Shown one piece after another: positions 7,114 through 14,333 of a stretch of 22,597 nt of DNA. The stretch spans positions 1-22,597 of the forward strand of contig CAXTTV010000066.1 in the NCBI GenBank assembly GCA_964247295.1, read 5' to 3'. A program made the position numbers and the translations under genes. The DNA comes from CAXTTV01 sp964247295 (GTDB taxonomy: Bacteria > Chloroflexota > Ktedonobacteria > Ktedonobacterales > Ktedonobacteraceae). Within the stretch, counting starts at the first letter, position 1; each line of letters opens with the position of its first letter. The notes below the pieces were generated by a model, which saw nothing but the letters and a program-made list of their open reading frames with translations, was not told the DNA's origin and made no database searches.

Positions 7114-8405
7114 CGATCAGAGTCCATTACCAGCTCGCCAGTGCGAATGCTTCGGGCCTGGCGAGCCGGGCTTTTTTGATTGCCACGACTCCCCATTCGC
7201 TCTCTTCTGTCTTTCCGGGTACGCAACTTTCGCTGTTTCGCCTCAACAAACTCTAATGCCAGTCTCCGATACAAAAATTCCCATTGATCCATTACATGAT
7301 TTTTATCGTGCCGGGCGATGATTTCCAGGCTTTGCTGCCCCATCTCTTCGCGCAGTCGCGCGTCCACTACCAGTCGATCCAGGTAACGCGCCATCTCCTC
7401 GCTGTTCCCACGCCTGAAAAGATACCCATTCCGCTCATGTGAGATCAACTCTGGCAGGGCATACGCATCTGCTCCAACAATTGGCAGACCACACCCCATG
7501 GCCTCCATCGTAGTGAGGCTCTGAAGCTCAGCCTCGGAGGGAATCGCAAAGATATCGGCGAGCCGATAGGTATCTACAAGATCGCTGTCACGAACAAATC
7601 CTAAAAAGCTCACACGATGACGCAGATGTAGTTCGTCAACCTGCTCATTCAGGCTAGCGGCGGATGGACCGGTACTGGCGATGGCAAGATGCACCTGTTC
7701 CCGCATTTTAGATACCGCGTCAATTAAGATATTGACGCGCTTCTCTTCACTGAGACGGTTCAAATACAGGATGATTGGCCGATCAGCCGGAAGCTTCAAG
7801 CGTTTGCGCAGTTCTTCGTTGCGAGACCCTGGACTAAACCGTTGCAGATCAATGCCGTTAGAAATAGCACGGGCCGGAGCCTTCAGACCATGTTCATATA
7901 ATAGATCGAGCGCGGTCTGCGTCGGGGTGGTTACATACTCACAGCGATTGTAGAATGAAACCATATAGGAGTACGAGAAATTACTGAAATGCTTGCCCAG
8001 AAAAGGATCGTCGCTGAGGGAACGGCTCAGGTTGATCGGGAGATAATGGTTGGTCGCGATCACAGGTTTACGCAGCCCGCCGGCGAGGATCTGGGCAATG
8101 GTGCCCAGCACGACGGGTGAATGCACATGTAGAACATCGGGATCGCTCTTCTTGAGTAGGTTGCGGATTGGGACGAAGGGCAGGTAGGGAATACGCAACC
8201 CTTCGTACGTTGGCCACTCAAAAGAGGAGAAGCGGTAGACGCGTACATTCTGCTCGACCCGTCGCAGATCCCGCGAACTCTGGCTGGGAGCCACCACCCA
8301 GACCTGGTGACCCCGACTCACAAGGTTCTGGGCCAGATTATAAGTTACTGTCGGCACACCGCCAACCATCGGGGGATACTGATCCGTCGCAATCATTATA
8401 CGCAT
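7110..8405 (-). CDS. GT4-family glycosyltransferase
   Basis: 431-residue GT-B retaining glycosyltransferase. The N-terminal domain has the GGVP acceptor loop (15-18); the C-terminal nucleotide-sugar domain has LNRLSEEKR (about 215-223) and the EX7E motif Glu293-x7-Glu301 in SEAELQSLTTMEAMGCGLP. The pattern resembles cytosolic or membrane-associated lipid glycosyltransferases such as diacylglycerol glucosyltransferases and PimB-like mannosyltransferases, but the sugar and acceptor cannot be fixed. The C-terminal 40 residues are strongly basic, which may aid membrane binding; this tail also carries the complement of the plsX terminator. It lies 38 bp downstream of the bL25 gene and is probably co-transcribed. 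The ribosome-binding site before ATG 8405 is weak. Confidence 0.9.
   Translation of the reverse strand: MRIMIATDQYPPMVGGVPTVTYNLAQNLVSRGHQVWVVAPSQSSRDLRRVEQNVRVYRFSSFEWPTYEGLRIPYLPFVPIRNLLKKSDPDVLHVHSPVVLGTIAQILAGGLRKPVIATNHYLPINLSRSLSDDPFLGKHFSNFSYSYMVSFYNRCEYVTTPTQTALDLLYEHGLKAPARAISNGIDLQRFSPGSRNEELRKRLKLPADRPIILYLNRLSEEKRVNILIDAVSKMREQVHLAIASTGPSAASLNEQVDELHLRHRVSFLGFVRDSDLVDTYRLADIFAIPSEAELQSLTTMEAMGCGLPIVGADAYALPELISHERNGYLFRRGNSEEMARYLDRLVVDARLREEMGQQSLEIIARHDKNHVMDQWEFLYRRLALEFVEAKQRKLRTRKDRRERMGSRGNQKSPARQARSIRTGELVMDSDR
7156..7177 (+). terminator. Intrinsic terminator of plsX, inside the opposing CDS
   Basis: GCCTGG (7156-7161), loop CGAG, CCGGGC (7166-7171) forms a 6-bp GC-rich stem with one G-T pair, followed immediately by six Ts (7172-7177). 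It lies 43 bp beyond the plsX stop and within the last 25 codons of the minus-strand glycosyltransferase. Confidence 0.8.
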
Positions 8406-8443
8406 AGTCTATCGCTCATTTCTCTCGGCATTTTTGTTGGGAG

Positions 8444-9088
8444 TTAGACCTCGCTTTCCTCAGCCGGAGCGGCTTCGGCAGCACCAGCCTCCTCAGTTGT
8501 TGGGGCCTCCTCCTCAGCAGTTAGAACTGTCGGAGGATTGACCTTTACGATATTCTCTTCTGGGTCGGTCACTAGCGTGACGCTCGCCGGCAATTTGATG
8601 TCTTTCGCGTGCAGAATCGAGTTTAATTCGGTCAATGAGGATAGATCGACCTCGATCGCACCGGGCAGATCCTTTGTTGCGCACTCAACATGCAATGTTT
8701 CTTGAAGAGGGAGCAACACGCCTCCCTCCAGTGTGACGCCCGGAGCCGCTCCAACAAAGGTGAGCTGCACATTGACGGAGATTTTCTCATTCATAGATAC
8801 ACGATCAAAGTCGATATGTACCGGTTTGCCCGTGCGCGGATCGTGCTGAACGTGTCGGATCAACGCGCTTTCAGCGACTCCACTGCCCTCTACCTTCAAT
8901 GCAATCACACCATTCGCTTGATGATGCCGAACAAGGTTCTCAAATAGGACACGACTCACCTGTAAGGGCTGGGCCTCCTGATTATGACCCGTCAGGTTAG
9001 CCGGGATCATGCCAGCTTTGCGCAGACGTTTAGACGCCTTCCCCATTAACTCGCGACGGCTGACTTGTAATTCAGTACTGGTTGCCAT
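8444..9088 (-). CDS. rplY: Large-subunit ribosomal protein bL25 (CTC/TL5 form)
   Basis: 214 residues, the long CTC form. The N-terminal about 95 residues are the 5S-rRNA-binding L25 domain (early basic segment RRELMGKASKRLRKAGMIPA; RHVQHDPRTGKPVHIDF near 78-94); a TL5-type beta domain follows to about 190 (APGVTLEGGVL, DLSSL, HAKDIKLP) and a low-complexity Ala/Glu tail closes it. It binds 5S rRNA in the large subunit and is linked to general stress in bacilli. It lies 93 bp downstream of polX and 38 bp upstream of the glycosyltransferase gene. TTGTCA at 9159-9154 on the minus strand could be a -35, but I see no good -10, so read-through from the mazG operon is possible. Confidence 0.94.
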   Translation of the reverse strand: MATSTELQVSRRELMGKASKRLRKAGMIPANLTGHNQEAQPLQVSRVLFENLVRHHQANGVIALKVEGSGVAESALIRHVQHDPRTGKPVHIDFDRVSMNEKISVNVQLTFVGAAPGVTLEGGVLLPLQETLHVECATKDLPGAIEVDLSSLTELNSILHAKDIKLPASVTLVTDPEENIVKVNPPTVLTAEEEAPTTEEAGAAEAAPAEESEV

Positions 9089-9181
9089 TTTTTAACTTTC
9101 TGCCTTTCTACTGTCTTTCGTATACATGTGTTACGAATAACAGAAGAGAAGAGTGACAACCTTCTTTAAAGAGGACCGGCA

Positions 9182-10948
9182 CTATTTCAGAGCTAGAGAT
9201 CTCTTTTTTTGAAAGAATTGAGAGAGCTCTTCCCTTGTCAGGGTATTGAGCACATCTTGAGCTCGCAACCACCCTTTACGCGCAACCCCTATACCATAGC
9301 GCATATCTTTTAACCCTGCAAGAGTGTGCGCATCAGAATCTATGGGAATTTTGATCCCTTTGTCTCGCGCGCGATGCAGATAATGCCAGTCCAGGTCCAG
9401 CCTGGATGGGTGAGCGTTAATCTCAATACAGACTCCGTGACGCGCCGCCGCCTCAAGGATGGCGTCGTGATCCAATTCATACCCGGCCCGCCCCAGTAAG
9501 AGCCGGCCCGTCGGGTGCCCAATAATTGTCACATAGGGATTTTCGATCGCGCGGATCATCCGCTGCGTTTGCTCTGCCCGGTTCTGATTAAACGAGCTAT
9601 GAATGGAGGCAACTACAAAATCAAAACTGGATAGGACCTCATCGGGAAAGTCCATGACTCCGTCTTTAAGGATGTCGCACTCGGTCCCCTTGAAGATCTT
9701 CAGTCGGTCCCCAAACTCCTCGTTGAGGCGGTCGATCTCTTCATGCTGACGCTTAACATCATCTGGCGTCAAACCACCAGCATAGGCCGCAGCCTGGCTA
9801 TGATCGCTGATTCCCAGATACTGAAAACCTAGCGCGATGCAGCCCTCGGCCATCTCACGAAGGGTGTTCTGACCATCACTCCAGGTGGAATGCACATGCA
9901 ACGCTCCCTTAAGATCACCCGGTTGAACCAGTTCTGGCAGCTCATTTTTAGCGGCGGCCTCAATCTCCCCCATGTCCTCGCGCATCTCCGGCTCTATATA
10001 CTGCATTCCCAGGGCCCGATACATATCGGCCTCATCATGGCAGGGGATCAACTCTTGCTGACCATCTCCGATTTTAAACATGCCATAGTCATTAATGGTG
10101 ATGTGCTTGCTCAGGGCCCGGCGGCGGAGCGCGATATGATGCTCTTTGGAACCACTAAAGTGGTGCAGCGTGTACGGAAACTGGCTATCGCTGACAACGC
10201 GTAGATCCATGCCGATCCCGCTCCCCAGCATCACACTGGATTTGGTATCACCTTTACCAGTAATCGCCTGAACCGAGGGCTGACTGGTAAAAAAATCCAT
10301 GAGACCACGCCGCACCTCATCGCCAGCCTCATCTGAGACGCTGGCTACCATGTCAATGTCTTTGACGGTCTCCCGACGGCGTCTCAAGCTGCCGGCGATC
10401 TGGAGCCGTACAATTTCTGGCCTGTTCGCCAGCGCGGCGCGGATCTGCTCGGCCTCCTCTTCGGCGACTGGATACAGGAAACGGCCCGAATGCTGGGTAA
10501 GGAAGGCGATCCCTTGCAGAATCTTGTCCTGGGTCTTCTTCCCAAACCCAGGCAGGTGGGCGATACGATCGTCTTTACAGGCCTGCTCTAGATCAGCGAT
10601 GCTGGTCAGGCTCAGATCTTTATAGAGTGTGCTGACCTTCTTGGGACCGACACCTGGAATCCGCAGCATCTCCAGCTTTACCGCCGGCGTATTCGTCCGT
10701 AGCTGCTCATAAAAGGTGATGTGGCCGGTGGTCACGGCCTCCTCAATCTTTTTGATGATCGCGGGACCAAGGCCAGGAGTTCCCTTGAGTTGACCCTCGC
10801 GCGCCATCTGCTCTATATCCCCATCCAGCGTCGCCACGGTGCGTGCGGCATTCTGGTAGGCGCGGATCTCAAAGCGGTTGGTATCCTCTTGCAGTTCCAA
10901 CAGCGTTGCGATCTCTTCGAGCAGATGCGAGATCTGGTTTTTATTCAT
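9182..10948 (-). CDS. polX: DNA polymerase/3'-5' exonuclease PolX
   Basis: 588 residues, close to the about 570 of Bacillus PolX. Order: 8-kDa-like HhH region with hairpins at about 57-62, 98-103 and 133-138; family X palm with GSLRR (186-190) and catalytic Asp197, Asp199 and Asp248; C-terminal PHP domain with metal ligands visible at His351, His353, Asp358, His383, Glu423, His450, His478, Asp539 and His541. The full PHP set predicts Mn-dependent 3'-5' exonuclease or AP-endonuclease activity beside gap-filling synthesis in base excision repair. The ATG is preceded by GAGGA, which overlaps the region after the stop of the upstream small gene (9-bp gap). It is the third gene of the mazG operon, a plausible nucleotide-pool and DNA-repair grouping. 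Confidence 0.95.
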   Translation of the reverse strand: MNKNQISHLLEEIATLLELQEDTNRFEIRAYQNAARTVATLDGDIEQMAREGQLKGTPGLGPAIIKKIEEAVTTGHITFYEQLRTNTPAVKLEMLRIPGVGPKKVSTLYKDLSLTSIADLEQACKDDRIAHLPGFGKKTQDKILQGIAFLTQHSGRFLYPVAEEEAEQIRAALANRPEIVRLQIAGSLRRRRETVKDIDMVASVSDEAGDEVRRGLMDFFTSQPSVQAITGKGDTKSSVMLGSGIGMDLRVVSDSQFPYTLHHFSGSKEHHIALRRRALSKHITINDYGMFKIGDGQQELIPCHDEADMYRALGMQYIEPEMREDMGEIEAAAKNELPELVQPGDLKGALHVHSTWSDGQNTLREMAEGCIALGFQYLGISDHSQAAAYAGGLTPDDVKRQHEEIDRLNEEFGDRLKIFKGTECDILKDGVMDFPDEVLSSFDFVVASIHSSFNQNRAEQTQRMIRAIENPYVTIIGHPTGRLLLGRAGYELDHDAILEAAARHGVCIEINAHPSRLDLDWHYLHRARDKGIKIPIDSDAHTLAGLKDMRYGIGVARKGWLRAQDVLNTLTREELSQFFQKKRSLALK

Positions 10949-10957
10949 GTTGATCCT

Positions 10958-11416
10958 CTACTCCAGATACAGATCAAAAAATTCCGGAGGTGAGACCGAG
11001 ATCTCGAAGGGATTGCGCCCCTTCAGATCTCGGTTCAGATATTTCTTACAATCAAAATGCACCATCAGCCAGCAGTAAATATCTTTAGTTACAAAGACGG
11101 CATCCCACGGCTTTTCGGCTCCCAAATCCAGTTGTAGATTGCAGACAAAGCAGCGGCCCAATCTAGTGCTCACTGCCCGCTCCAGCCACTCCATTACAAA
11201 CGCGTGCATATCGTCCAGGTTCATCATATCTAAAGACGACTCAGGATACCCAAAAAGCACAGGATCGGGGCATTCCCGAAAATCAGAGTCGTTTTTGCTG
11301 AGGGCGATTACCGGAGCCCGAAGCGTGACCTTGATCTCATCGTCGGGCTCCTCGGCGATCACCTCTTGCAATAATAATCCCTCGTGCGCGAACCAGGAAA
11401 GTAGCTCGTTACGCAT
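10958..11416 (-). CDS. Uncharacterised 152-residue protein between mazG and polX
   Basis: I do not recognise this family. The start ATG 11416 overlaps the mazG stop by 8 nt (ATGCGTAA), indicating translational coupling; a longer reading frame to 11584 only shadows mazG. The protein is acidic and mixed alpha/beta in appearance, with no signal peptide or membrane segment. It has C89-x2-C92 and H120-x2-C123, a possible CCHC zinc site with a 27-residue insert, embedded in GRCFVCNLQLDLG and MVHFDCKKYLNRDL. N-terminal MRNELLSWFAHEGLLLQEV looks helical. Tight placement between a nucleotide pyrophosphohydrolase and a repair polymerase makes it a real gene and suggests a linked role, but no activity can be assigned. 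Confidence 0.85.
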   Translation of the reverse strand: MRNELLSWFAHEGLLLQEVIAEEPDDEIKVTLRAPVIALSKNDSDFRECPDPVLFGYPESSLDMMNLDDMHAFVMEWLERAVSTRLGRCFVCNLQLDLGAEKPWDAVFVTKDIYCWLMVHFDCKKYLNRDLKGRNPFEISVSPPEFFDLYLE

Positions 11417-12923
11417 GGAGTTTCGCCTGCTGCCAGAAACCAAGCATCTCCTCAATGGAGTACGAGGATAGCGTTCTGCCCTGAGCCGCAGCCAGCGCCT
11501 CCATCTTTTGGAAACGGGCCTTAAACTTACGGTTCGCACCGCGCAAGGCCTCTTCAGCGTCAATCTTATAGGCCTGGCCAACACGGATCAGCATCCACAG
11601 AAGATCGCCGAACTCCTCCTGACGGTGCGTGGGACTCCCAGCCTCGACAAACTCGTGCAGCTCCTCATCAAACTTGGCGAGCAGCTCCTCCTGGTTCTGA
11701 AACTCAAAACCGGTTTTCGCGGCTCGCTTCTGGTACTCTTGAGCGATCAGCAGGGCTGGCTGGTTCTGAGGCACGCGATCCAGGGCACTCTCCTGATGTA
11801 CATCCTTACCAGCATCGGCCCTTTCCTGCTTTTTAATCTCTTCCCAGTTGCGCACCACCTGATCCGCGCTATCAACATCGACCGCGCCAAACACATGGGG
11901 ATGGCGACGAATAAGCTTGGCACTCACCTGCTCAAACACATCACCGATATGGAACTCGCCATTCTGGCGCGCGACCTCTGAGTGGAGATAGACCTGCAAT
12001 AACAGATCTCCCAACTCCTCCGAAAGCTTCTCCATATCGGCCTCTTCGATGGCCTCCACCACCTCATAAGCCTCTTCAACCACATATTTTGTCAGGGACT
12101 GGTGCGTCTGCTTGCGATCCCATGGGCAGCCGTCGGGCTCGCGGCGTAAGCGCATCGTGATATAGCGAAGCGTCTCAGGGACCCGCAGAGCGCTCAGTTC
12201 ATCCACAGGTGGAACGTAGAGCGTACAGAGGTGGTTCGCCAGATGTTGACGATCCAGCTCATACAGCGGCATCTTTATCACCTGCTCCTCGCTATCGACA
12301 CCAGCGGCCCGGACCAGGATCACCGGCCACTCATCATTATACAGCTCGCCCAATGCCAGCTTGACTGCACTGGCAACCCGACGGTTATACACCTGCGTTA
12401 TCAGCAGGGGTATCGTGGGGATCACTCGACCGGCGACCACGCTGACATCCAGGGCGGCCAGTGTAGTCGCATCGATAATCTGTGTCCCCACATCAAATGG
12501 GTCTAGATCCAGGGCGGTAAACACCGGCTCCAGAAAAGACAGACCCGCAACGATCTCGGTGTTTAAGCCACGCTCACGCGCCAGCCGCAGGATCGTCTGG
12601 ACCGAGATCTCCCCGACCAGTGGGTGGCCAGGAACTGCATAGAGGATCGACTGTTGAACGGCAAGATCACAGACCGTTGTAGCGATCTGATCGTACAGAG
12701 TCTCCCAATTGTCTGACTCATCATAAAAATGATCAAAGGACTGCATCTGAAGATCAGGCAACAACTGACGCAGAAAATCTATCGTCGGATGGATAAAGGT
12801 CCGAAAGTGAACGGTCTGACCATTGGCTGAGGCTAGAGCAAAAAGCTCGCGCGCCCGCAGAGTCAGATCCTCCCCCGAGCCAGGGCCTAAACCCACAATC
12901 GTAATCGTCGATAATGTACCCAT
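11409..12923 (-). CDS. mazG: MazG nucleoside-triphosphate pyrophosphohydrolase with tetrapyrrole-methylase-like domain (YabN type)
   Basis: 504 residues. Residues 1 to about 235 form a tetrapyrrole (corrin/porphyrin) methylase-like domain starting GLGPGSGEDL and containing the VPGHPL loop. Two MazG halves follow: about 250-370 with GCPWDR, EExxE (Glu283, Glu284, Glu287) and EELGD (Glu302, Glu303, Asp306) plus HPHVFG; and about 395-490 with ELHEFVE and EEFGD (Glu437, Asp440). MazG hydrolyses NTPs and dNTPs, including damaged ones, to NMP and PPi. The methylase-like domain occurs in Bacillus YabN and its function is unclear. The first half keeps all metal ligands and is the likely active one. 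It is the first gene of an operon with the small protein and polX, behind a TTGACA promoter 30 bp upstream of the ATG. Confidence 0.94.
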   Translation of the reverse strand: MGTLSTITIVGLGPGSGEDLTLRARELFALASANGQTVHFRTFIHPTIDFLRQLLPDLQMQSFDHFYDESDNWETLYDQIATTVCDLAVQQSILYAVPGHPLVGEISVQTILRLARERGLNTEIVAGLSFLEPVFTALDLDPFDVGTQIIDATTLAALDVSVVAGRVIPTIPLLITQVYNRRVASAVKLALGELYNDEWPVILVRAAGVDSEEQVIKMPLYELDRQHLANHLCTLYVPPVDELSALRVPETLRYITMRLRREPDGCPWDRKQTHQSLTKYVVEEAYEVVEAIEEADMEKLSEELGDLLLQVYLHSEVARQNGEFHIGDVFEQVSAKLIRRHPHVFGAVDVDSADQVVRNWEEIKKQERADAGKDVHQESALDRVPQNQPALLIAQEYQKRAAKTGFEFQNQEELLAKFDEELHEFVEAGSPTHRQEEFGDLLWMLIRVGQAYKIDAEEALRGANRKFKARFQKMEALAAAQGRTLSSYSIEEMLGFWQQAKLHA

Positions 12924-12960
12924 AAAAAGAAAACTCGCTTTCTTCGCTCACAATATATTT

Positions 12961-12989
12961 AGTCTAAGATTTAGAAGAACAGGTGTCAA
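12961..12989 (-). promoter_or_regulatory. Strong promoter of the mazG-polX operon
   Basis: On the minus strand, a perfect -35 TTGACA (12989-12984), 17-bp spacer, and -10 TAGACT (12966-12961, 4 of 6). The predicted start near 12954 gives a leader of about 30 nt. Confidence 0.7.
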
Positions 12990-13036
12990 CCATAAAAAAT
13001 CAGGTGGAGCAGCTTACAAGGTGCGCCAGGAAAAAA

Positions 13037-13073
13037 GGAAAATGTTCCTGTACACAGGGGAAGCGTTTCCTGT
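13037..13073. promoter_or_regulatory. Twin GGAA-N4-TTCC palindromes, 22 bp apart
   Basis: GGAA-AATG-TTCC at 13037-13048 and GGAA-GCGT-TTCC at 13059-13070 share the dyad and the following TGT, and are spaced 22 bp, about two helical turns. They lie roughly 50-80 bp upstream of the mazG -35, a usual place for an activator or repressor dimer pair. The two could also fold as small hairpins in RNA. The binding protein is unknown. Confidence 0.5.
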
Positions 13074-13096
13074 GGAGAGAGGGGTAATCGAATGAG

Positions 13097-13248
13097 GTAG
13101 GTCGGGTCACGTGTGGACCCGTAGTGACGGAAATCTCTTCCTTTGCTATACTCAGCCAGCTTATGGGAACGTGAAATGATGATTTGAAGAAGTCCATAGC
13201 GAGGGGGATGCATCTTGTTGCCACGGGTCCACACGTGACCCGATCTAC
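13097..13248. mobile_element. MITE-like element with 26-bp terminal inverted repeats
   Basis: The left end (13097-13122) and right end (13223-13248) are reverse complements over 26 bp with one mismatch, 21 of them perfect. The core is CGGGTCACGTGTGGACCCG, itself an interrupted dyad (CGGGTC/GACCCG) around CACGTG. Total 152 bp, with no coding potential. The size and TIRs fit a non-autonomous miniature element. I could not find a clear target-site duplication in the flanks, so a paired regulatory site or a decayed insertion are alternatives. Confidence 0.55.
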
Positions 13249-13520
13249 GAAGTCTCACCTCCCTTAGATGGCCCCGTTCCTTTCTTTTCCAGCAGAGTCG
13301 GTTGCTGCTTTCCTACAAATATTTCGTTAAGGGAGCATCTATGCTTCCCATCCCGAATTTGTATTGCTCTGTACAAAAGTGGCGGCGTTACTCTAAAATA
13401 CAGGTGAAGGTCTTTTATTTATTTCTGAATGAGGCCTGTTAGAGACATAATCTATAGCAGACTTAAACGCATTACTGGCGACGCGCGTGTCACATATAGA
13501 TAACCTATGTATGCAAAGGA

Positions 13521-13549
13521 TTGTTTGAAAAACACCAACGTGGTATCTT
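13521..13549 (+). promoter_or_regulatory. Promoter candidate for the zinc-ribbon membrane protein
   Basis: -35 TTGTTT (13521-13526), 17-bp spacer, -10 TATCTT (13544-13549); each is 4 of 6 to consensus. The leader would be about 58 nt. Confidence 0.5.
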
Positions 13550-13613
13550 AGCAGTGCTATTATAGCTCTTGTGTCTCACAACTAGCGGGCCTAAAAAAGG
13601 AGGATCCCTTTCC

Positions 13614-14129
13614 ATGCCAGCCACAGAACTACAAAAACCTAATTGCCCGGTCTGCCACAAACCGGATCAGGTGCAAAAAATACTTGGAGCGTACGAGTCT
13701 GGGGTAGATCGTCTTGCTCCCCCACCTATGCCAGGCAAGCAAATCTCTATGATGTCGTCTATGATGGTCGGGATTGGAGTTGTCGGCGTCGCAGTCTTCT
13801 TTATTATTGTAGTATTGGGCTCAGACTCAGTCAGTTGGTTACAGGTGTTTCTCACCTTTGCCTGCATTCTTACAGCCCTGATTCTCTCGTTTATCTCGTT
13901 CCAAAAGGTCGTGCGAGGAGATCTAGAGACACAGGGGCAACTTCCCGCGTGGGATAAAGCGATGGCAACGTATCGTCACCTCTGCTACTGCCGTAGAGAC
14001 GATATTGTATTTGATCCCACTCAGAACAAAGTTGTCTCGGGCGAAGCTCTACACGCCCTTCAAAATTACCAGGAGCGGCCCGCTGCACCCACAACCGGCG
14101 CTACACCCACCCTGGCACAAAAAGCCTGA
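13614..14129 (+). CDS. Zinc-ribbon protein with two transmembrane segments, function unknown
   Basis: 171 residues. N-terminal CPVC (about 11-14), then an approximately 30-residue linker, two hydrophobic helices (about 47-68 and 75-97) and a cytoplasmic-looking C-terminal part with LCYCRRDDIVFDP (about 123-135). CPVC and CYC could together form one zinc ribbon in which the last ligand pair has decayed (C-R-R-D). The tail is Pro/Thr/Ala-rich. ATG 13614 has a strong AGGAGG 10 nt upstream; a longer frame to 13569 would bury that site. Monocistronic, with its own promoter and a strong terminator. No enzymatic motif is visible; a membrane-tethered adaptor is only a guess. Confidence 0.85.
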   Translation: MPATELQKPNCPVCHKPDQVQKILGAYESGVDRLAPPPMPGKQISMMSSMMVGIGVVGVAVFFIIVVLGSDSVSWLQVFLTFACILTALILSFISFQKVVRGDLETQGQLPAWDKAMATYRHLCYCRRDDIVFDPTQNKVVSGEALHALQNYQERPAAPTTGATPTLAQKA

Positions 14130-14144
14130 CCTGAATACGCGGAA

Positions 14145-14192
14145 AGTACAAAAAGAAGCCATATCGTAAAGAATATGGCTTCTTTTTGTACT
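14145..14192. terminator. Bidirectional intrinsic terminator with 20-bp perfect stem
   Basis: Arms 14145-14164 and 14173-14192 pair perfectly over 20 bp around an 8-base loop. The inner stem GAAGCCATAT/ATATGGCTTC is followed by TTTTT on both strands, so it serves the plus-strand zinc-ribbon gene and the convergent minus-strand amidohydrolase operon. Confidence 0.9.
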
Positions 14193-14223
14193 TAAGGTGA
14201 CAGGCAAACCTGCCGATAAAGAG

Positions 14224-14280
14224 AAGGGAGCGGCGCGGTGATCCTTGCGAATCTGTCTCATGAGTCGGGTGCGCTCCCTT
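14224..14280. repeat. Inverted repeat in the 3' region of the amidohydrolase operon
   Basis: AAGGGAGCG (14224-14232) and CGCTCCCTT (14272-14280) are a perfect 9-bp inverted repeat enclosing 39 bases that contain the palindrome CTCATGAG. It lies between the amidohydrolase stop (14334) and the bidirectional terminator, so it could be a structured 3' UTR. Confidence 0.4.
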
Positions 14281-14333
14281 GCTACCGTCGCTGTGCCGCT
14301 TCCCATTTCTGACCTCTATAAGAGAAACGATCC

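Larger units (their letters stand above)
12924..13613. other. 690-bp intergenic region with promoters, palindromes and a MITE-like element
   Basis: It separates the divergent mazG operon and the zinc-ribbon membrane protein gene. From left to right it holds the mazG promoter, two GGAA-N4-TTCC palindromes, a 152-bp element with terminal inverted repeats (13097-13248), about 270 bp in which I see nothing assignable, and a promoter at 13521-13549. Reading frames of 70-90 codons cross it but have no ribosome-binding site or recognisable domain. Confidence 0.6.

Noticed and set aside
12986..13258. Minus-strand frames of 74-90 codons over the intergenic element
   Set aside because: They cross the inverted repeats, have no Shine-Dalgarno site and no recognisable composition; they are unlikely to be translated.
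14193..14280. T-box-like string (AAGGATCACCGCG followed by CCGCTCCCTT) on the minus strand
   Set aside because: Only ACCGCG matches the T-box core, the GGGTGG part is missing, and no gene to be regulated lies downstream on that strand.
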